From positions 1 through 30,314 of the forward strand of contig JAQUNQ010000001.1 in NCBI GenBank assembly GCA_028717505.1: a DNA stretch of 30,314 nucleotides, given 5' to 3'. Of the stretch, positions 13,682-21,790 are shown piece after piece (position 1 is the first letter of the stretch; every line of letters starts with the position of its first letter). The notes under the pieces are model-generated. The model had not been told where the DNA came from. It searched no databases and was given only the letters and a program-made list of their open reading frames with translations. Position numbers and translations under genes: made by a program. This stretch comes from Candidatus Peribacteraceae bacterium. GTDB lineage: Bacteria; Patescibacteriota; Gracilibacteria; Peribacterales; Peribacteraceae.

Positions 13682-15079
13682 ATGAAGAAAAACAAAAATA
13701 AGCACTATCTCGGCGTTCCCCTCGCGCTCCTCGGCATCGGATTTTTCTTTATTTTCGGGCCCACGCGTCAAAGTTCCTTCGGCAGTCCGGCCTTCGATTA
13801 CCGCTCGGGCTTCGCGCTGCATTTCGGTAATGTCGCAGCGTTGGCCTTCATGAGGGAAGAGCCTCCCCCCTCCTCTCCTTTCGTGAGAGTGGCACAGCGA
13901 CTCCAGAGGAGACTCGCACAGCATCAACTCGTTATCCCCCCCCTGTCACAGCTGGTCTCGGCGCTCGAGGAGCTCCGCTCCCTCCAGAGACAACGTGTTG
14001 TTGTCGCGCTGGAGACGGCAACAAATCCTGCCTATGGACGCTGGGAGGTGAATCTTCAGAAGTATCCCTCCTGGATATCTCCTTCCTTCACGGAAACGGA
14101 GGCGCACTTCCGTCTCGATGAACAGCGCATGCGCGACTATCTCATGCGGGAAGGAATTGAGGGAGTGATTCCGCCGAAAGGCATCACGCTCACTGAGGTA
14201 AAGCAGGAGAAAGAAATTCAGCGTGTCATCACCGACGATATCGCGCGTGCGGGGTATGTCGCCAATATCCCGGAAACGGTGGAGATGCTCTCCTCTGCGC
14301 TCACCCAGGGCGTGGGGAGCGGAGCTCTGCTCCTCACGGAAAGCGGCGGGCCGATCCACAATACCTCCGGACAGGACCTCGGCGCCCTCACGCTGCTCGG
14401 CACCGGACGCTCGGACTTCCGCGGCTCACCCGGAGCACGCATCTCCAATGTTCAAAAAGCTCTCCGCGAGCATGTGAGCAATACGCTCGTGCCTCCCGGT
14501 GCCACCTTCTCCTTCAATGCAACACTCGACGGACCGGTGACGGAGAGCCGCGGATGGAAGCTCGCCAAAGTCATCTTTGAAGGGAGTGAGCTCCGCATGG
14601 CGCCCGGCGGGGGCATCTGCCAGGCATCCACGACCGTCTTCCGGGCAATTGTCTCGGCGGGTTTCACGGTGCAGGAGCGCGCAAACCACAGCCTCTACGT
14701 GTCCTACTACGAGAAATATGGTGTCGGCATCGACGCAACCGTCTTCCCCGGGCAGCAGGATCTCACGTTCGTCAACGACTCCGGCAATTACCTCCTCCTG
14801 CAGGCCTATGACGAAGGGACGGAAGCAGTGGTGAATATTTACGGAACGCCGGATGGCAGGATCGTGGATCTCCGGGGCCCCTTCTTCGCAGGGAGAGAAC
14901 CGGCAGATTTCTCCTATGCGGGACGCAACAAGCTGAAGGGGAATGAAATTGCCTGGGTCCAGAACGTCACTCGTGCAGATGGAAAGGTGGAGCAGAACGT
15001 CATTATCTCGCGCTACACGGGGATGCCTGCCTCCATCCCGCGGAAGTATGCCCTCCATGCGAGTGCGATCGGGCAGTGA
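13682..15079 (+). CDS. Membrane-anchored VanW-family protein
   Basis: The 465-residue protein begins with a Lys-rich N-terminus and one hydrophobic segment (about 9-27), so it is probably anchored with the rest outside the membrane. Residues about 65-210 are mixed and may include a peptidoglycan-binding-like region, which I cannot assign with confidence. The VanW domain covers about 248-390, with ARISNVQKALREHVSN, LVPPGATFSFN, APGGGICQASTTVFRA and ANHSLYVSYYEKYGVGIDAT. VanW proteins occur in envelope and vancomycin-resistance contexts, but their biochemical role is unresolved. No van resistance genes are near, so resistance should not be inferred. Start: ATG 13682 after a consensus promoter. 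The next gene, a DsbA-like protein, has its own promoter. Confidence 0.88.
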   Translation: MKKNKNKHYLGVPLALLGIGFFFIFGPTRQSSFGSPAFDYRSGFALHFGNVAALAFMREEPPPSSPFVRVAQRLQRRLAQHQLVIPPLSQLVSALEELRSLQRQRVVVALETATNPAYGRWEVNLQKYPSWISPSFTETEAHFRLDEQRMRDYLMREGIEGVIPPKGITLTEVKQEKEIQRVITDDIARAGYVANIPETVEMLSSALTQGVGSGALLLTESGGPIHNTSGQDLGALTLLGTGRSDFRGSPGARISNVQKALREHVSNTLVPPGATFSFNATLDGPVTESRGWKLAKVIFEGSELRMAPGGGICQASTTVFRAIVSAGFTVQERANHSLYVSYYEKYGVGIDATVFPGQQDLTFVNDSGNYLLLQAYDEGTEAVVNIYGTPDGRIVDLRGPFFAGREPADFSYAGRNKLKGNEIAWVQNVTRADGKVEQNVIISRYTGMPASIPRKYALHASAIGQ

Positions 15080-15181
15080 TAGAAAGGGACAAGGGAAATC
15101 CATTGACAACGCGTCGTATTAACAGAGTGATGTGCGAGGTGCCTTCACAAAAATTTCACTGGCAATCAAAGTCCGATCGTC

Positions 15182-15187
15182 TATACT
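15182..15187 (+). promoter_or_regulatory. -10 box of the DsbA-like gene
   Basis: TATACT lies 27 nt before the ATG. The leader ends TTTCCCTTCTTTTTCT, pyrimidine-rich with no Shine-Dalgarno site. Confidence 0.65.
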
Positions 15188-15214
15188 GGCCGCACTCATT
15201 TCCCTTCTTTTTCT

Positions 15215-15952
15215 ATGTCTATGCAACAGGATCCCGCGAAGTTTTGGTTCGGCCTCTCGATGGTGCTCATCGGAGTGATCGTCGGCTTCACGGCCGCCAA
15301 GACGGTCAACTTCTCCGGTTCTCTGCCGTCTCCGACCGGTGTCGCACAGCCGAAGCAGCCGACAGCCGGAAAACCGACGCCGAGTTCCGCCGCCGCCCCC
15401 GACGCGCCATCGGTGCAGAATGTGCAGGTGCCTGACGCGAAGGAACACCTCCGTGGAACTGCGAACGCGCTCATTACCATTATTGAGTACTCCGATCTTG
15501 AGTGTCCCTTCTGCGCCCGCGTCCATCCGACCATCAAGCAGGCCGTCGATGATTACGACGGCAAGGTGAACTGGGTCTTCCGCCACTACCCGCTCTCCTT
15601 CCATGCCAATGCGCAGAAGGCGGCTGAGGCAACGGAGTGTGCAACGGAGCTGGGCGGCAACGATAAATTCTGGGCAATGACCGACATGCTCTACGAGAAG
15701 GGTTCGGATAACTCGCAGCTCGGCGCGTACGCGAAGGCCATCGGTCTCAATGAGGCTGCCTTCAAGACCTGCCTGGACAGCGGAAAGTTCGCGCAGAAGA
15801 TCGACGACATGATGCAGACGGGCGTGGATGCCGGTGTGCAGGGAACGCCGGGAAACATCATCTACAACAACAAGACGAAGGCGGCGGTCATGGTGTCTGG
15901 CGCGCAACCGATCGCGAACTTCAAGACGGCGATTGACGGTCTCCTCAAGTGA
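15215..15952 (+). CDS. Membrane-anchored DsbA-like thiol-disulfide oxidoreductase
   Basis: The 245-residue protein has one N-terminal membrane segment (about 10-28), a Pro/Ala/Ser-rich linker to about residue 72, and a DsbA/thioredoxin-fold domain. The active site is ECPFCARVHP with C97 and C100, and the cis-proline loop is QGTPGNIIY (T211-P212). The pattern DALITIIEYSDLECPFC-like start and the helical insert (FRHYPLSFHANAQKAAEA) match the DSBA-like thioredoxin family found in DsbA, DsbG and BdbD. It likely oxidises or isomerises disulfides of exported proteins. Two other Cys (C141, C186) are present. No DsbB or VKOR partner is seen in this window. A second in-frame ATG lies two codons in. 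A strong terminator follows. Confidence 0.9.
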   Translation: MSMQQDPAKFWFGLSMVLIGVIVGFTAAKTVNFSGSLPSPTGVAQPKQPTAGKPTPSSAAAPDAPSVQNVQVPDAKEHLRGTANALITIIEYSDLECPFCARVHPTIKQAVDDYDGKVNWVFRHYPLSFHANAQKAAEATECATELGGNDKFWAMTDMLYEKGSDNSQLGAYAKAIGLNEAAFKTCLDSGKFAQKIDDMMQTGVDAGVQGTPGNIIYNNKTKAAVMVSGAQPIANFKTAIDGLLK

Positions 15953-15973
15953 ACATCTCAGATAATGCAATGG

Positions 15974-15997
15974 AAAGGCGGCTTCGGCCGCCTTTTT
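15974..15997 (+). terminator. Rho-independent terminator after the DsbA-like gene
   Basis: A 9-bp stem AAAGGCGGC / GCCGCCTTT with a stable TTCG tetraloop (15983-15986), running into a T-tract that ends at 15997. It lies 21 nt past the stop codon. Confidence 0.95.
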
Positions 15998-16046
15998 CAT
16001 GCTGAGGAAGATATCATTTCCAGATTTACTCTCCCCAAAAGTCCGC

Positions 16047-16052
16047 TAAAAT
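16047..16052 (+). promoter_or_regulatory. -10 box of the lipoprotein gene
   Basis: TAAAAT lies 23 nt before the ATG at 16076. The leader has no Shine-Dalgarno motif and is pyrimidine-rich in its second half. Confidence 0.55.
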
Positions 16053-16075
16053 GAGCTGCCATTTCTCATCGACTT

Positions 16076-17089
16076 ATGCGTGCGCTCCCCCTCGGTCTCG
16101 CACTGGCTTCCCTCCTGCTCCTCTCCTGCGGCGCAGAAACGCCGGACGAACTGGAGACGATACCGGCCAATGGCCAGGAGGCCTTCTCCTCTCCGCAGGA
16201 CACCTCTTCCGGCACGCAGATCATTGAGACGCACAATGTCACCTACACGGGCATCGTGCGCCCGGCAGGGATCAGCATCTACATGGAAGGCAGCCACAAG
16301 ATGGAGCTCCCCGATAATCGCTTCATCCTCCTGGAGAGTGCGAGTGTGGATCTCAACGGGTACGTGGGCGAGATGGCAGAAGTGACCGGCTCCCTTCGCC
16401 CAACCGTGGAGGAGGGTGGCATGATCATGCGTGTGGAGAAGATCCGGCTCCTCGCAGGTTCCTCGTCGTCTGTTTCCTCTCTCTCCTCCTCTCCTCCCTC
16501 CTCAGCCACCCTTTCCTCAAAGGCATCCTCGGCGCCCTCTCCCGCCATCCCTGCCTCCTCCGCTGCGGGGCAGGCAAAGACTCCGACTTCCCCTGCCTCC
16601 TCGGCAGCAAAGCTCAGCAGCGCTTCCCCCGTCTCCTCGAGCGAGCCTGAAGAAGAAATAGAACGGACAGAGACGCCGACTTCCCCCGCTTTCCAGGCAC
16701 GCGTGACCTCTATGGCCAAGCAGAACCTCTCCGCGGAGAACTGGACGCAGCAGTACTGCACGGAACACATCGGCTTCTGCATGCCCGTCCACCGCAACTG
16801 GTGGTACAAGTCCTTCGGGACCACGACCTCTGCCCTCTGGCACGTCGAGGTCAGCTCGGAAGAAATCCAAAGCATAGGGGATGGCCCCATCGTCGTGAGC
16901 CTCGTCTCCGGATCCGTGGCGGCGAAGCACGCGACGGACGGGCAGGTCCGCGCGCAGGGGTCGCTCATCATCGCCTACCGCGAGTGGAGCGGCAACCAGC
17001 ACTTCGAGATCTCCGCTCCCTCTGCACTGGAAAACGCCGTGAGCTACATTGCAGCCAATCTCAAGGCAAACGAAGTGCCGCAGCCCTGA
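16076..17089 (+). CDS. Ser-rich lipoprotein of unknown function
   Basis: The 337-residue protein has a lipoprotein signal peptide: MRALPLGLALASLLLLSC, with C18 as the likely lipidated residue. Residues about 58-125 (NVTYTGIVRPAGISIYM to MRVEKIRLLAG) look like a small beta-barrel (OB-like) domain concerned with binding. A low-complexity Ser/Pro/Ala linker covers about 127-200. A C-terminal domain of about 130 residues contains conserved-looking aromatic and cysteine residues (NWTQQYCTEHIGFCMPVHRNWWYKS). I do not recognise a family. It is probably anchored on the outer face of the membrane. It follows the terminator of the DsbA-like gene, and a leaderless-type promoter of the next gene begins 33 nt after its stop. 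Confidence 0.7.
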   Translation: MRALPLGLALASLLLLSCGAETPDELETIPANGQEAFSSPQDTSSGTQIIETHNVTYTGIVRPAGISIYMEGSHKMELPDNRFILLESASVDLNGYVGEMAEVTGSLRPTVEEGGMIMRVEKIRLLAGSSSSVSSLSSSPPSSATLSSKASSAPSPAIPASSAAGQAKTPTSPASSAAKLSSASPVSSSEPEEEIERTETPTSPAFQARVTSMAKQNLSAENWTQQYCTEHIGFCMPVHRNWWYKSFGTTTSALWHVEVSSEEIQSIGDGPIVVSLVSGSVAAKHATDGQVRAQGSLIIAYREWSGNQHFEISAPSALENAVSYIAANLKANEVPQP

Positions 17090-17122
17090 GCGTCAACCCC
17101 TTTCCACCCCCTTTTGGTCTGG

Positions 17123-17128
17123 TAGGAT
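17123..17128 (+). promoter_or_regulatory. Leaderless-type -10 of the GspF-N-like gene
   Basis: TAGGAT, six bases (AGCGCC), then ATG at 17135, the same spacing as cca, recG and obg. Confidence 0.55.
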
Positions 17129-17134
17129 AGCGCC

Positions 17135-17713
17135 ATGCCATTCTTCACGTATTCGGCGCACGGATCGGACGGGAAGATACAGGAAGGCACCATCGATGCC
17201 CTGAGTCTGCAGGCGGCACGCGAGGCGCTCCGGGAGATGCGCCTGGAGCCCGACACGATCGAGGAGAAGGCCCTCGCAGGGCAGGAGTTCCCTCCCATGC
17301 CGTTCGAGCGCGAGAGCACCGCTGCCCCCGACGCCCCCTCCACGACGCCAACGGAAGTGTCTTTCTCCCCCGTCGCCCCCCCGCCGGAACTCCCATCAGC
17401 CGATACTCCAGCCGAGCCGCTCTATTTCCCTCTCCTTGATACGCTCCGCCTCTATGCGGGCTGGCTCGTCGCCTGGTACTTCCTCGTCTACGCCGTCGGC
17501 TCCTACCAGTATCAGCGCTCGCTCCCCTTCTCCATTCCCTACGTGGAGGGGCTCTTCCTCTCCCCGCTCGTCCTGAGCTTCACGCTCGCCGCCTATCTCT
17601 TCCTCGTTCTGACAGGCATCCACCGCAAAGGACACGGCGGCTTCCTCAGCGGACTCCTCCTCGCATTCGTCGGCGTTGCTGTGTTTCTCCTCTACCGGCG
17701 GAACGTGCTCTAG
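17135..17713 (+). CDS. Membrane protein with a GspF/PilC N-terminal-like segment
   Basis: The 192-residue protein starts MPFFTYSAHGSDGKIQEG, continuing with LSLQAAREALREMRLEPDTIEE. This strongly resembles the first about 45 residues of type II secretion/type IV pilus inner-membrane proteins GspF/PilC. The rest does not: a Pro-rich linker (about 55-90) is followed by three hydrophobic segments (about 103-125, 140-162 and 170-187). The two GspF cytoplasmic domains are missing. It may be an accessory or cut-down pilus platform protein, or an unrelated protein that borrowed the N-terminal module. No pilus ATPase or pilin genes are in the window. Its stop codon shares the CTAG with the gene on the other strand. 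Confidence 0.6.
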   Translation: MPFFTYSAHGSDGKIQEGTIDALSLQAAREALREMRLEPDTIEEKALAGQEFPPMPFERESTAAPDAPSTTPTEVSFSPVAPPPELPSADTPAEPLYFPLLDTLRLYAGWLVAWYFLVYAVGSYQYQRSLPFSIPYVEGLFLSPLVLSFTLAAYLFLVLTGIHRKGHGGFLSGLLLAFVGVAVFLLYRRNVL

Positions 17714-18372
17714 AGGCCGAGCTGCTTGCGGATCTCCTCCGCCTGTTGCGTTTCCTGCCCGCGCGCTTTCTGCTGCTGGGAGATGGCCTGGAGATCCTTC
17801 CAGTCCTCCACATGCTTCTCCTCGAGCCGCTTGAGCTGCAGGAGGTGCTTCGGGCTCAACTCCGCAAACTTCTTCTTCTCCTCCTCAAGGATCTTCTGGA
17901 GTTCGTCGATCTGGAACTGCGAGAGCTTCGGAATGGCTTGAATAATCCTCCACTTCTCGTCACGGGTGAGGGAGATGCTGCCACGAAGGAAGGTGAGGAA
18001 CTTCTGCTCGTCGAAGTTGGTTTCCGGATGGGTCGGCACGGGAATGCCCTCGTTCGAGAGCGTGACGGTGATACTCCCGAACCGATAGTTGCCCACCTCG
18101 CCGAGGATGCGGAGATCTTCATCGTCATAGCCCATCTCCTTCGTCGCAACGGTGCCCGGCGGGGGCGGAGGCGGACCGGCGTCCGGCGGCATTGCGCCGG
18201 CTGCTCCGTCCTGCTGCCCTGCCGCAGACTGCTGCGCCTGCGGAGGCGGGGGGGGAGGCGGGGGGGGAGTGCCGAAGACTTGCGTCGGGTCGAGTCCTCC
18301 TGCCGGGATAGGATCCCCTGGACGGGGTGGATTGGCCTGATCGGAAGGCGGCGGAGGAGGAGGGGTCGCCAT
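17710..18372 (-). CDS. Pro-rich protein with C-terminal coiled coil, unknown function
   Basis: The 220-residue protein starts with about 80 residues of low complexity, with runs of six and nine prolines (EF-P would be needed for efficient translation). A compact region of about 75 residues follows (EDLRILGEVGNYRFGSITVTL...FLTFLRGSISLTRDEKWRIIQAIPKL). The end is a charged helical stretch (FQIDELQKILEEEKKKFAEL to EEIRKQLGL) likely to form a coiled coil. There is no signal peptide or membrane segment, so it is probably cytoplasmic or attached to a complex. I do not recognise a family. Two C8 tracts in the coding strand (plus-strand G8 at 18248-18255 and 18260-18267) are slippage-prone. Confidence 0.65.
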   Translation of the reverse strand: MATPPPPPPSDQANPPRPGDPIPAGGLDPTQVFGTPPPPPPPPPQAQQSAAGQQDGAAGAMPPDAGPPPPPPGTVATKEMGYDDEDLRILGEVGNYRFGSITVTLSNEGIPVPTHPETNFDEQKFLTFLRGSISLTRDEKWRIIQAIPKLSQFQIDELQKILEEEKKKFAELSPKHLLQLKRLEEKHVEDWKDLQAISQQQKARGQETQQAEEIRKQLGL

Positions 18373-18396
18373 AGAAAAAAAGTGTACGTCTGGATC

Positions 18397-18402
18397 AGTC
18401 TA
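18397..18402 (-). promoter_or_regulatory. -10 box of the Pro-rich protein gene
   Basis: On the minus strand TAGACT lies 24 nt before the ATG at 18372. The leader ends CTTTTTTTCT, again pyrimidine-rich with no Shine-Dalgarno site. Confidence 0.5.
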
Positions 18403-18437
18403 GCAGCGCTTCGTAGCCTGACAAACGGAAAATCACC

Positions 18438-20474
18438 TTACACAGCGAGCGCCTTCTCCGCCGCCCTGCGTGCCCGGACGATGAATTCCGGACTCCAGAA
18501 AGAGCCGATGAGCCTGTCGAAGGCCACGCCACTCTGGCGTGTGCCGAAGAGCTCCCCCGGCCCCCGGATCTTCAGGTCAATTTCCGCGAGCAGGAAACCG
18601 CTGTCATGCTCCTCCATCGCCTTTAGGCGCACCGAGCGCGCCTGCTCGGGCGTGGTGGTGAAGAGGAAACAATGGCTCTGGTGCTCGCCCCGCCCCACCC
18701 GCCCGCGGAACTGATGGAGCTGCGCGAGCCCGAAGCGCTCCGCCCCCTCGATGAGCATGACGGTCGCATTCGGGACATCGATGCCCACTTCGATGACGGA
18801 CGTGGAAATGAGCAAATCGAAGGCACGCTCCTTGAAGAGGCGCATGACTTCCGTCTTCTCCTGCGCCGCCATCTTCCCGTGGAGAATGGCGATCCGCCGG
18901 TGCAGAAAGCTCTCCTTCAGGCGCTTCTCCTCCGCTTTCACGCTCTTCACATCGAGCATCTCCTCATTCCCGGATTCCTCGATGAGCGGGCAGATGACGA
19001 AGACCTGTCGCCCTTGTCCGATCTCATGATCGATGAAGCGTTCCACGACGACGCGCTCCCCGGGGGCGACGACCTTCGTGTGGATCTTCTGGCGGTGCCC
19101 GGGCTTCTCGAGGAGGACGGAGAGATCATGATGCCCGAAGGCCGTGAGTGCGAGCGTGCGGGGGATGGGCGTGGCGGTCATCGCGAGGAAGTGCGGACTC
19201 CCCTTCTCCTGCAGGCGCTGGCGCTGCTCCACGCCGAAGCGATGCTGCTCATCCACGACGACGAACTTAAGATCGCGGAAAGACACGCTGTCCTGAATGA
19301 GCGCGTGCGTGCCCACGAGGAGATCGATGAACCCCTCGCTGAGATTCCGCTTGATTTTCAGCGCCTCCTGCGGAGGGATGGAGCCCGTGAGGAGCGCTAC
19401 GACGGGCGGCAGGCGGCGGGCAGGAACCGATTTCCCCACTGCGCGTTCCTGTTCGAGGAACGTGTGGAACTTGAGGAGCAGCCTCCCCATCGTCTCGACG
19501 TGCTGCCGTGCGAGCACCTCCGTCGGCACCATGAGTGCACACTGGCCCCCGTGGTAGAGCACGTGCGCGATCACGGCCGTCGCTACGAGCGTCTTGCCGG
19601 AACCGACGTCCCCCTCGAGGAGGCGCGACATCGGCTCGGGCTTCTCCATGTCCCGCAGGATCTCGTAGATAGCGATCTTCTGGCTTCCCGTCGGGGTGAA
19701 GCGGAGTGACTGGAAGAAGAGCTTCATGAACGCGGCATCCATGGGAATCTTCAGCCGCTCCTGCCGCGCCCCCTGCCAGTCACGCTTGCGTTCGAGTGCG
19801 GCCATCTGGATCCGGTACATCTCCTCGAAGGCGATGCGCTGCATGGCGCGCTCCACCTCTTCCGGCTTCTCGGGGAAGTGCAGCGCCCGGATGGCATCCT
19901 TCCGCGAGAGGAGCCCCTCCTCGCGGATTACGGGCTCCGGGAGTGACTCGGAGAGCTGCTCGATGGCCTCTTTCACGAGGACCATCTTCTCGCGGAGCCA
20001 CTTGGTGGAGATGATATCGTGCTGCGGGTAGATGGGCACGAGCCGGCCCGCATGGACGAGGGGGCGCATCCCGGCCTGCTCGAACTGGGGACTCTGCATC
20101 TTGAGCTTATAGCCCTCCTCAATCAGCTTCCCCGTGAGCACCACCTCCCCGCCCTCGCGGAGCATGCGCTTCACGTGCGGCTGATTGAACCAGACGATCT
20201 CCGCCGTCGCGCCATCCGTGTCGATGAAGCGCGCAGTGACGAGGGACTTCCCCCGTCGTGTCCGGATGAGCTTGATATTCTCCACGGTTCCGCGAAGCGT
20301 CACCTTCGCATCGAGCGCCGCGGTCGCAAGCGTCTGGATCTGGCTCAGGTCCTCGTGGCTCCGTGGGAGGTAGAGAAGGAGATCCTCCACCGTCTTCAGG
20401 CCCATCCCTTCGAGGGCCTGCCAGTGCTGCGGCGTCGTGCGCAGAACATCCTTGAGGGGCGCGGAAAGTTGCAC
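18438..20474 (-). CDS. recG: ATP-dependent DNA helicase RecG
   Basis: The 678-residue helicase remodels stalled replication forks and branched recombination intermediates. An N-terminal helical region includes LEGMGLKTVEDLLLYLPRSH. A wedge/OB domain lies about residues 50-150 (VTLRGTVENIKLIRTRRGKS). The helicase core has Walker A EGDVGSGKT (287-295), the DEQH box (408-411), TATPIPRTLAL, and the C-terminal motifs GRVGRGEHQSHCFL and IRGPGELFGTRQSG typical of RecG. The length is normal. The start is GTG 20474, exactly 6 nt after a TATACT box. The Pro-rich protein gene follows 65 nt downstream with its own promoter. Confidence 0.97.
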   Translation of the reverse strand: MQLSAPLKDVLRTTPQHWQALEGMGLKTVEDLLLYLPRSHEDLSQIQTLATAALDAKVTLRGTVENIKLIRTRRGKSLVTARFIDTDGATAEIVWFNQPHVKRMLREGGEVVLTGKLIEEGYKLKMQSPQFEQAGMRPLVHAGRLVPIYPQHDIISTKWLREKMVLVKEAIEQLSESLPEPVIREEGLLSRKDAIRALHFPEKPEEVERAMQRIAFEEMYRIQMAALERKRDWQGARQERLKIPMDAAFMKLFFQSLRFTPTGSQKIAIYEILRDMEKPEPMSRLLEGDVGSGKTLVATAVIAHVLYHGGQCALMVPTEVLARQHVETMGRLLLKFHTFLEQERAVGKSVPARRLPPVVALLTGSIPPQEALKIKRNLSEGFIDLLVGTHALIQDSVSFRDLKFVVVDEQHRFGVEQRQRLQEKGSPHFLAMTATPIPRTLALTAFGHHDLSVLLEKPGHRQKIHTKVVAPGERVVVERFIDHEIGQGRQVFVICPLIEESGNEEMLDVKSVKAEEKRLKESFLHRRIAILHGKMAAQEKTEVMRLFKERAFDLLISTSVIEVGIDVPNATVMLIEGAERFGLAQLHQFRGRVGRGEHQSHCFLFTTTPEQARSVRLKAMEEHDSGFLLAEIDLKIRGPGELFGTRQSGVAFDRLIGSFWSPEFIVRARRAAEKALAV

Positions 20475-20486
20475 GAAGGCAGTATA
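20475..20486 (-). promoter_or_regulatory. Leaderless-type promoter of recG
   Basis: On the minus strand TATACT (20486-20481), six bases (GCCTTC), then the GTG start codon at 20474. Confidence 0.7.
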
Positions 20487-20571
20487 CCGTCAGGCCTACC
20501 AAGCCAGCACCTCTGTCCCTTGTCAGCCCCGATTCGTTGCCGCAGCCCCCTTGAGATGGGAAAATTGCCTT

Positions 20572-21051
20572 ATGCGTATGAAAACTCTCCCCCTTGCCCT
20601 CAGTGCCGCTCTTCTGGCCCTCTCCTTCACTGCACCCGCATTGGCCGCCGATAGTGACTCCTCCGGGACGGGCTCCACCCTTCCGGTCACTTCCCCGGTG
20701 GACGAGGATCTCCAGCGTTTTGAAGATGAGTGCCGCTCACGCTTCAATTTCGGTCAGGGGGATCTGCAGGGACAGGGAGCCCTCCTCTTCAAGATCCGGG
20801 AGTGCGTCAATCAGCTGCAGCAGGAGAAGCGGACGGCCGAGAAGCGGGAGAAGGAACGCGAGCGTCTCCGACTCAGAGAGGAACGGGAGGCAGTGAGGCG
20901 CGCGAACATCTCCGCGCGGATGCGCCATGGCTTCGAGGCGTCTGCAGAGCGAAATGCCCTGAGGCTCCGTGGACAGGGACGAAGTACAACCCAGAGCCGC
21001 GACCCCAAGGTCTACCTGAAGATACGCAGGAGTCTGCGTTCCACGCAGTAA
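20572..21051 (+). CDS. Secreted Arg/Glu-rich helical protein of unknown function
   Basis: The 159-residue product begins at ATG 20572 (or at the second ATG, 20578) with a signal peptide MRMKTLPLALSAALLALS ending near ALAAD. The mature part has a short Ser/Thr-rich start, a segment with two cysteines (DECRSRFNFGQGDLQG and KIRECVNQL), and then a long highly charged helix (QQEKRTAEKREKERERLRLR and onward) ending in a basic tail. The two Cys could form one disulfide. The open frame extends to 20437 but the signal peptide fixes the start. A weak GAAAAT lies 6 nt upstream of ATG 20572. The Nudix gene follows 39 nt later. Confidence 0.65.
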   Translation: MRMKTLPLALSAALLALSFTAPALAADSDSSGTGSTLPVTSPVDEDLQRFEDECRSRFNFGQGDLQGQGALLFKIRECVNQLQQEKRTAEKREKERERLRLREEREAVRRANISARMRHGFEASAERNALRLRGQGRSTTQSRDPKVYLKIRRSLRSTQ

Positions 21052-21078
21052 AGCATGTTTATCTTCGGAAGAAGGCGG

Positions 21079-21084
21079 TATGAT
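21079..21084 (+). promoter_or_regulatory. Leaderless-type -10 of the Nudix gene
   Basis: TATGAT, six bases (GGAAAC), then ATG at 21091. Confidence 0.6.
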
Positions 21085-21090
21085 GGAAAC

Positions 21091-21747
21091 ATGGAAGAAC
21101 TCCTCGATGTGTATGATCTGCAGGATCGCCTGATTGGCGTGGAGGAGCGCTCAAAGTTCTACCGCGAGATCGAGGCGGAGTTCAAAGCAAAGAGGAAGAT
21201 CACGAAGAAGGTGAAGACCATCCGCGTCCTCCTCATGAATTCGCAGGGACGCGTCTACGTCCAAAAGCGCAGCCTCATCAAGATGCACAACGCGGGCCTC
21301 TACGACAAGACGATCGGCGGACACATTCTCCATGGTCATACCGTGCACGTCACGCTCGTGAAGGAATGCGCGGAGGAGCTCGGCATCCCCGCGGTCATGC
21401 TTCCGGATGACGAGTTCGCCCGCGCCGTCACCTCGACGAACCTCGGCATCATCGGCATCTTCAAGAAGACGGAACTCGTCACGCATTACCCCTCCGTCCG
21501 GAAGACGAAGGAGGAGGATATCCTGCAACCGTTCATCAATACCTTCATCATTGGCTACTACGACGGAGCCATCCGGTTCTGTGACGGAGAGTCCTCCGGC
21601 ATCGAGGTCTTCGGTCTCCCGGAGCTGCGGGACGCCATTCTCAAAAATCCCGAGCGCTACACGGACGACCTGCGTCACTTCATCGAGAAATATCAGCAGC
21701 ACATTATTCCCGTCAAAAAGATCAAGATTCCTCCTGCGGAGGTGTGA
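21091..21747 (+). CDS. Nudix hydrolase, IDI-like
   Basis: The 218-residue protein has a Nudix fold: MEELLDVYDLQDRLIGVEER at the start and TIRVLLMNSQGRVYVQKRS before the Nudix box. The box (about 77-99) reads GHILHGH, seven residues, then KECAEELGI. Compared with the consensus G-x5-E-x7-R-E-U-x-E-E-x-G-U, the first Glu is His and the Arg is Lys, while the metal-binding E-x-x-E-E core is kept. The layout recalls isopentenyl-diphosphate isomerase-like and YfcD-type Nudix proteins. The substrate, probably a nucleotide or pyrophosphate compound, cannot be read from the sequence. The start is ATG 21091 because it lies 6 nt after the -10 box; the ORF is open to 21055. Confidence 0.8.
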   Translation: MEELLDVYDLQDRLIGVEERSKFYREIEAEFKAKRKITKKVKTIRVLLMNSQGRVYVQKRSLIKMHNAGLYDKTIGGHILHGHTVHVTLVKECAEELGIPAVMLPDDEFARAVTSTNLGIIGIFKKTELVTHYPSVRKTKEEDILQPFINTFIIGYYDGAIRFCDGESSGIEVFGLPELRDAILKNPERYTDDLRHFIEKYQQHIIPVKKIKIPPAEV

Positions 21748-21790
21748 TGTTTCGAACAAACATCTCGGCGTAGTCCGCAGACGAAGCCGG

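Noticed and set aside
13682..15079. VanW-family protein as evidence of vancomycin resistance
   Set aside because: No vanHAX-type ligase, dehydrogenase or dipeptidase is nearby, and VanW domains are widespread without any link to resistance.
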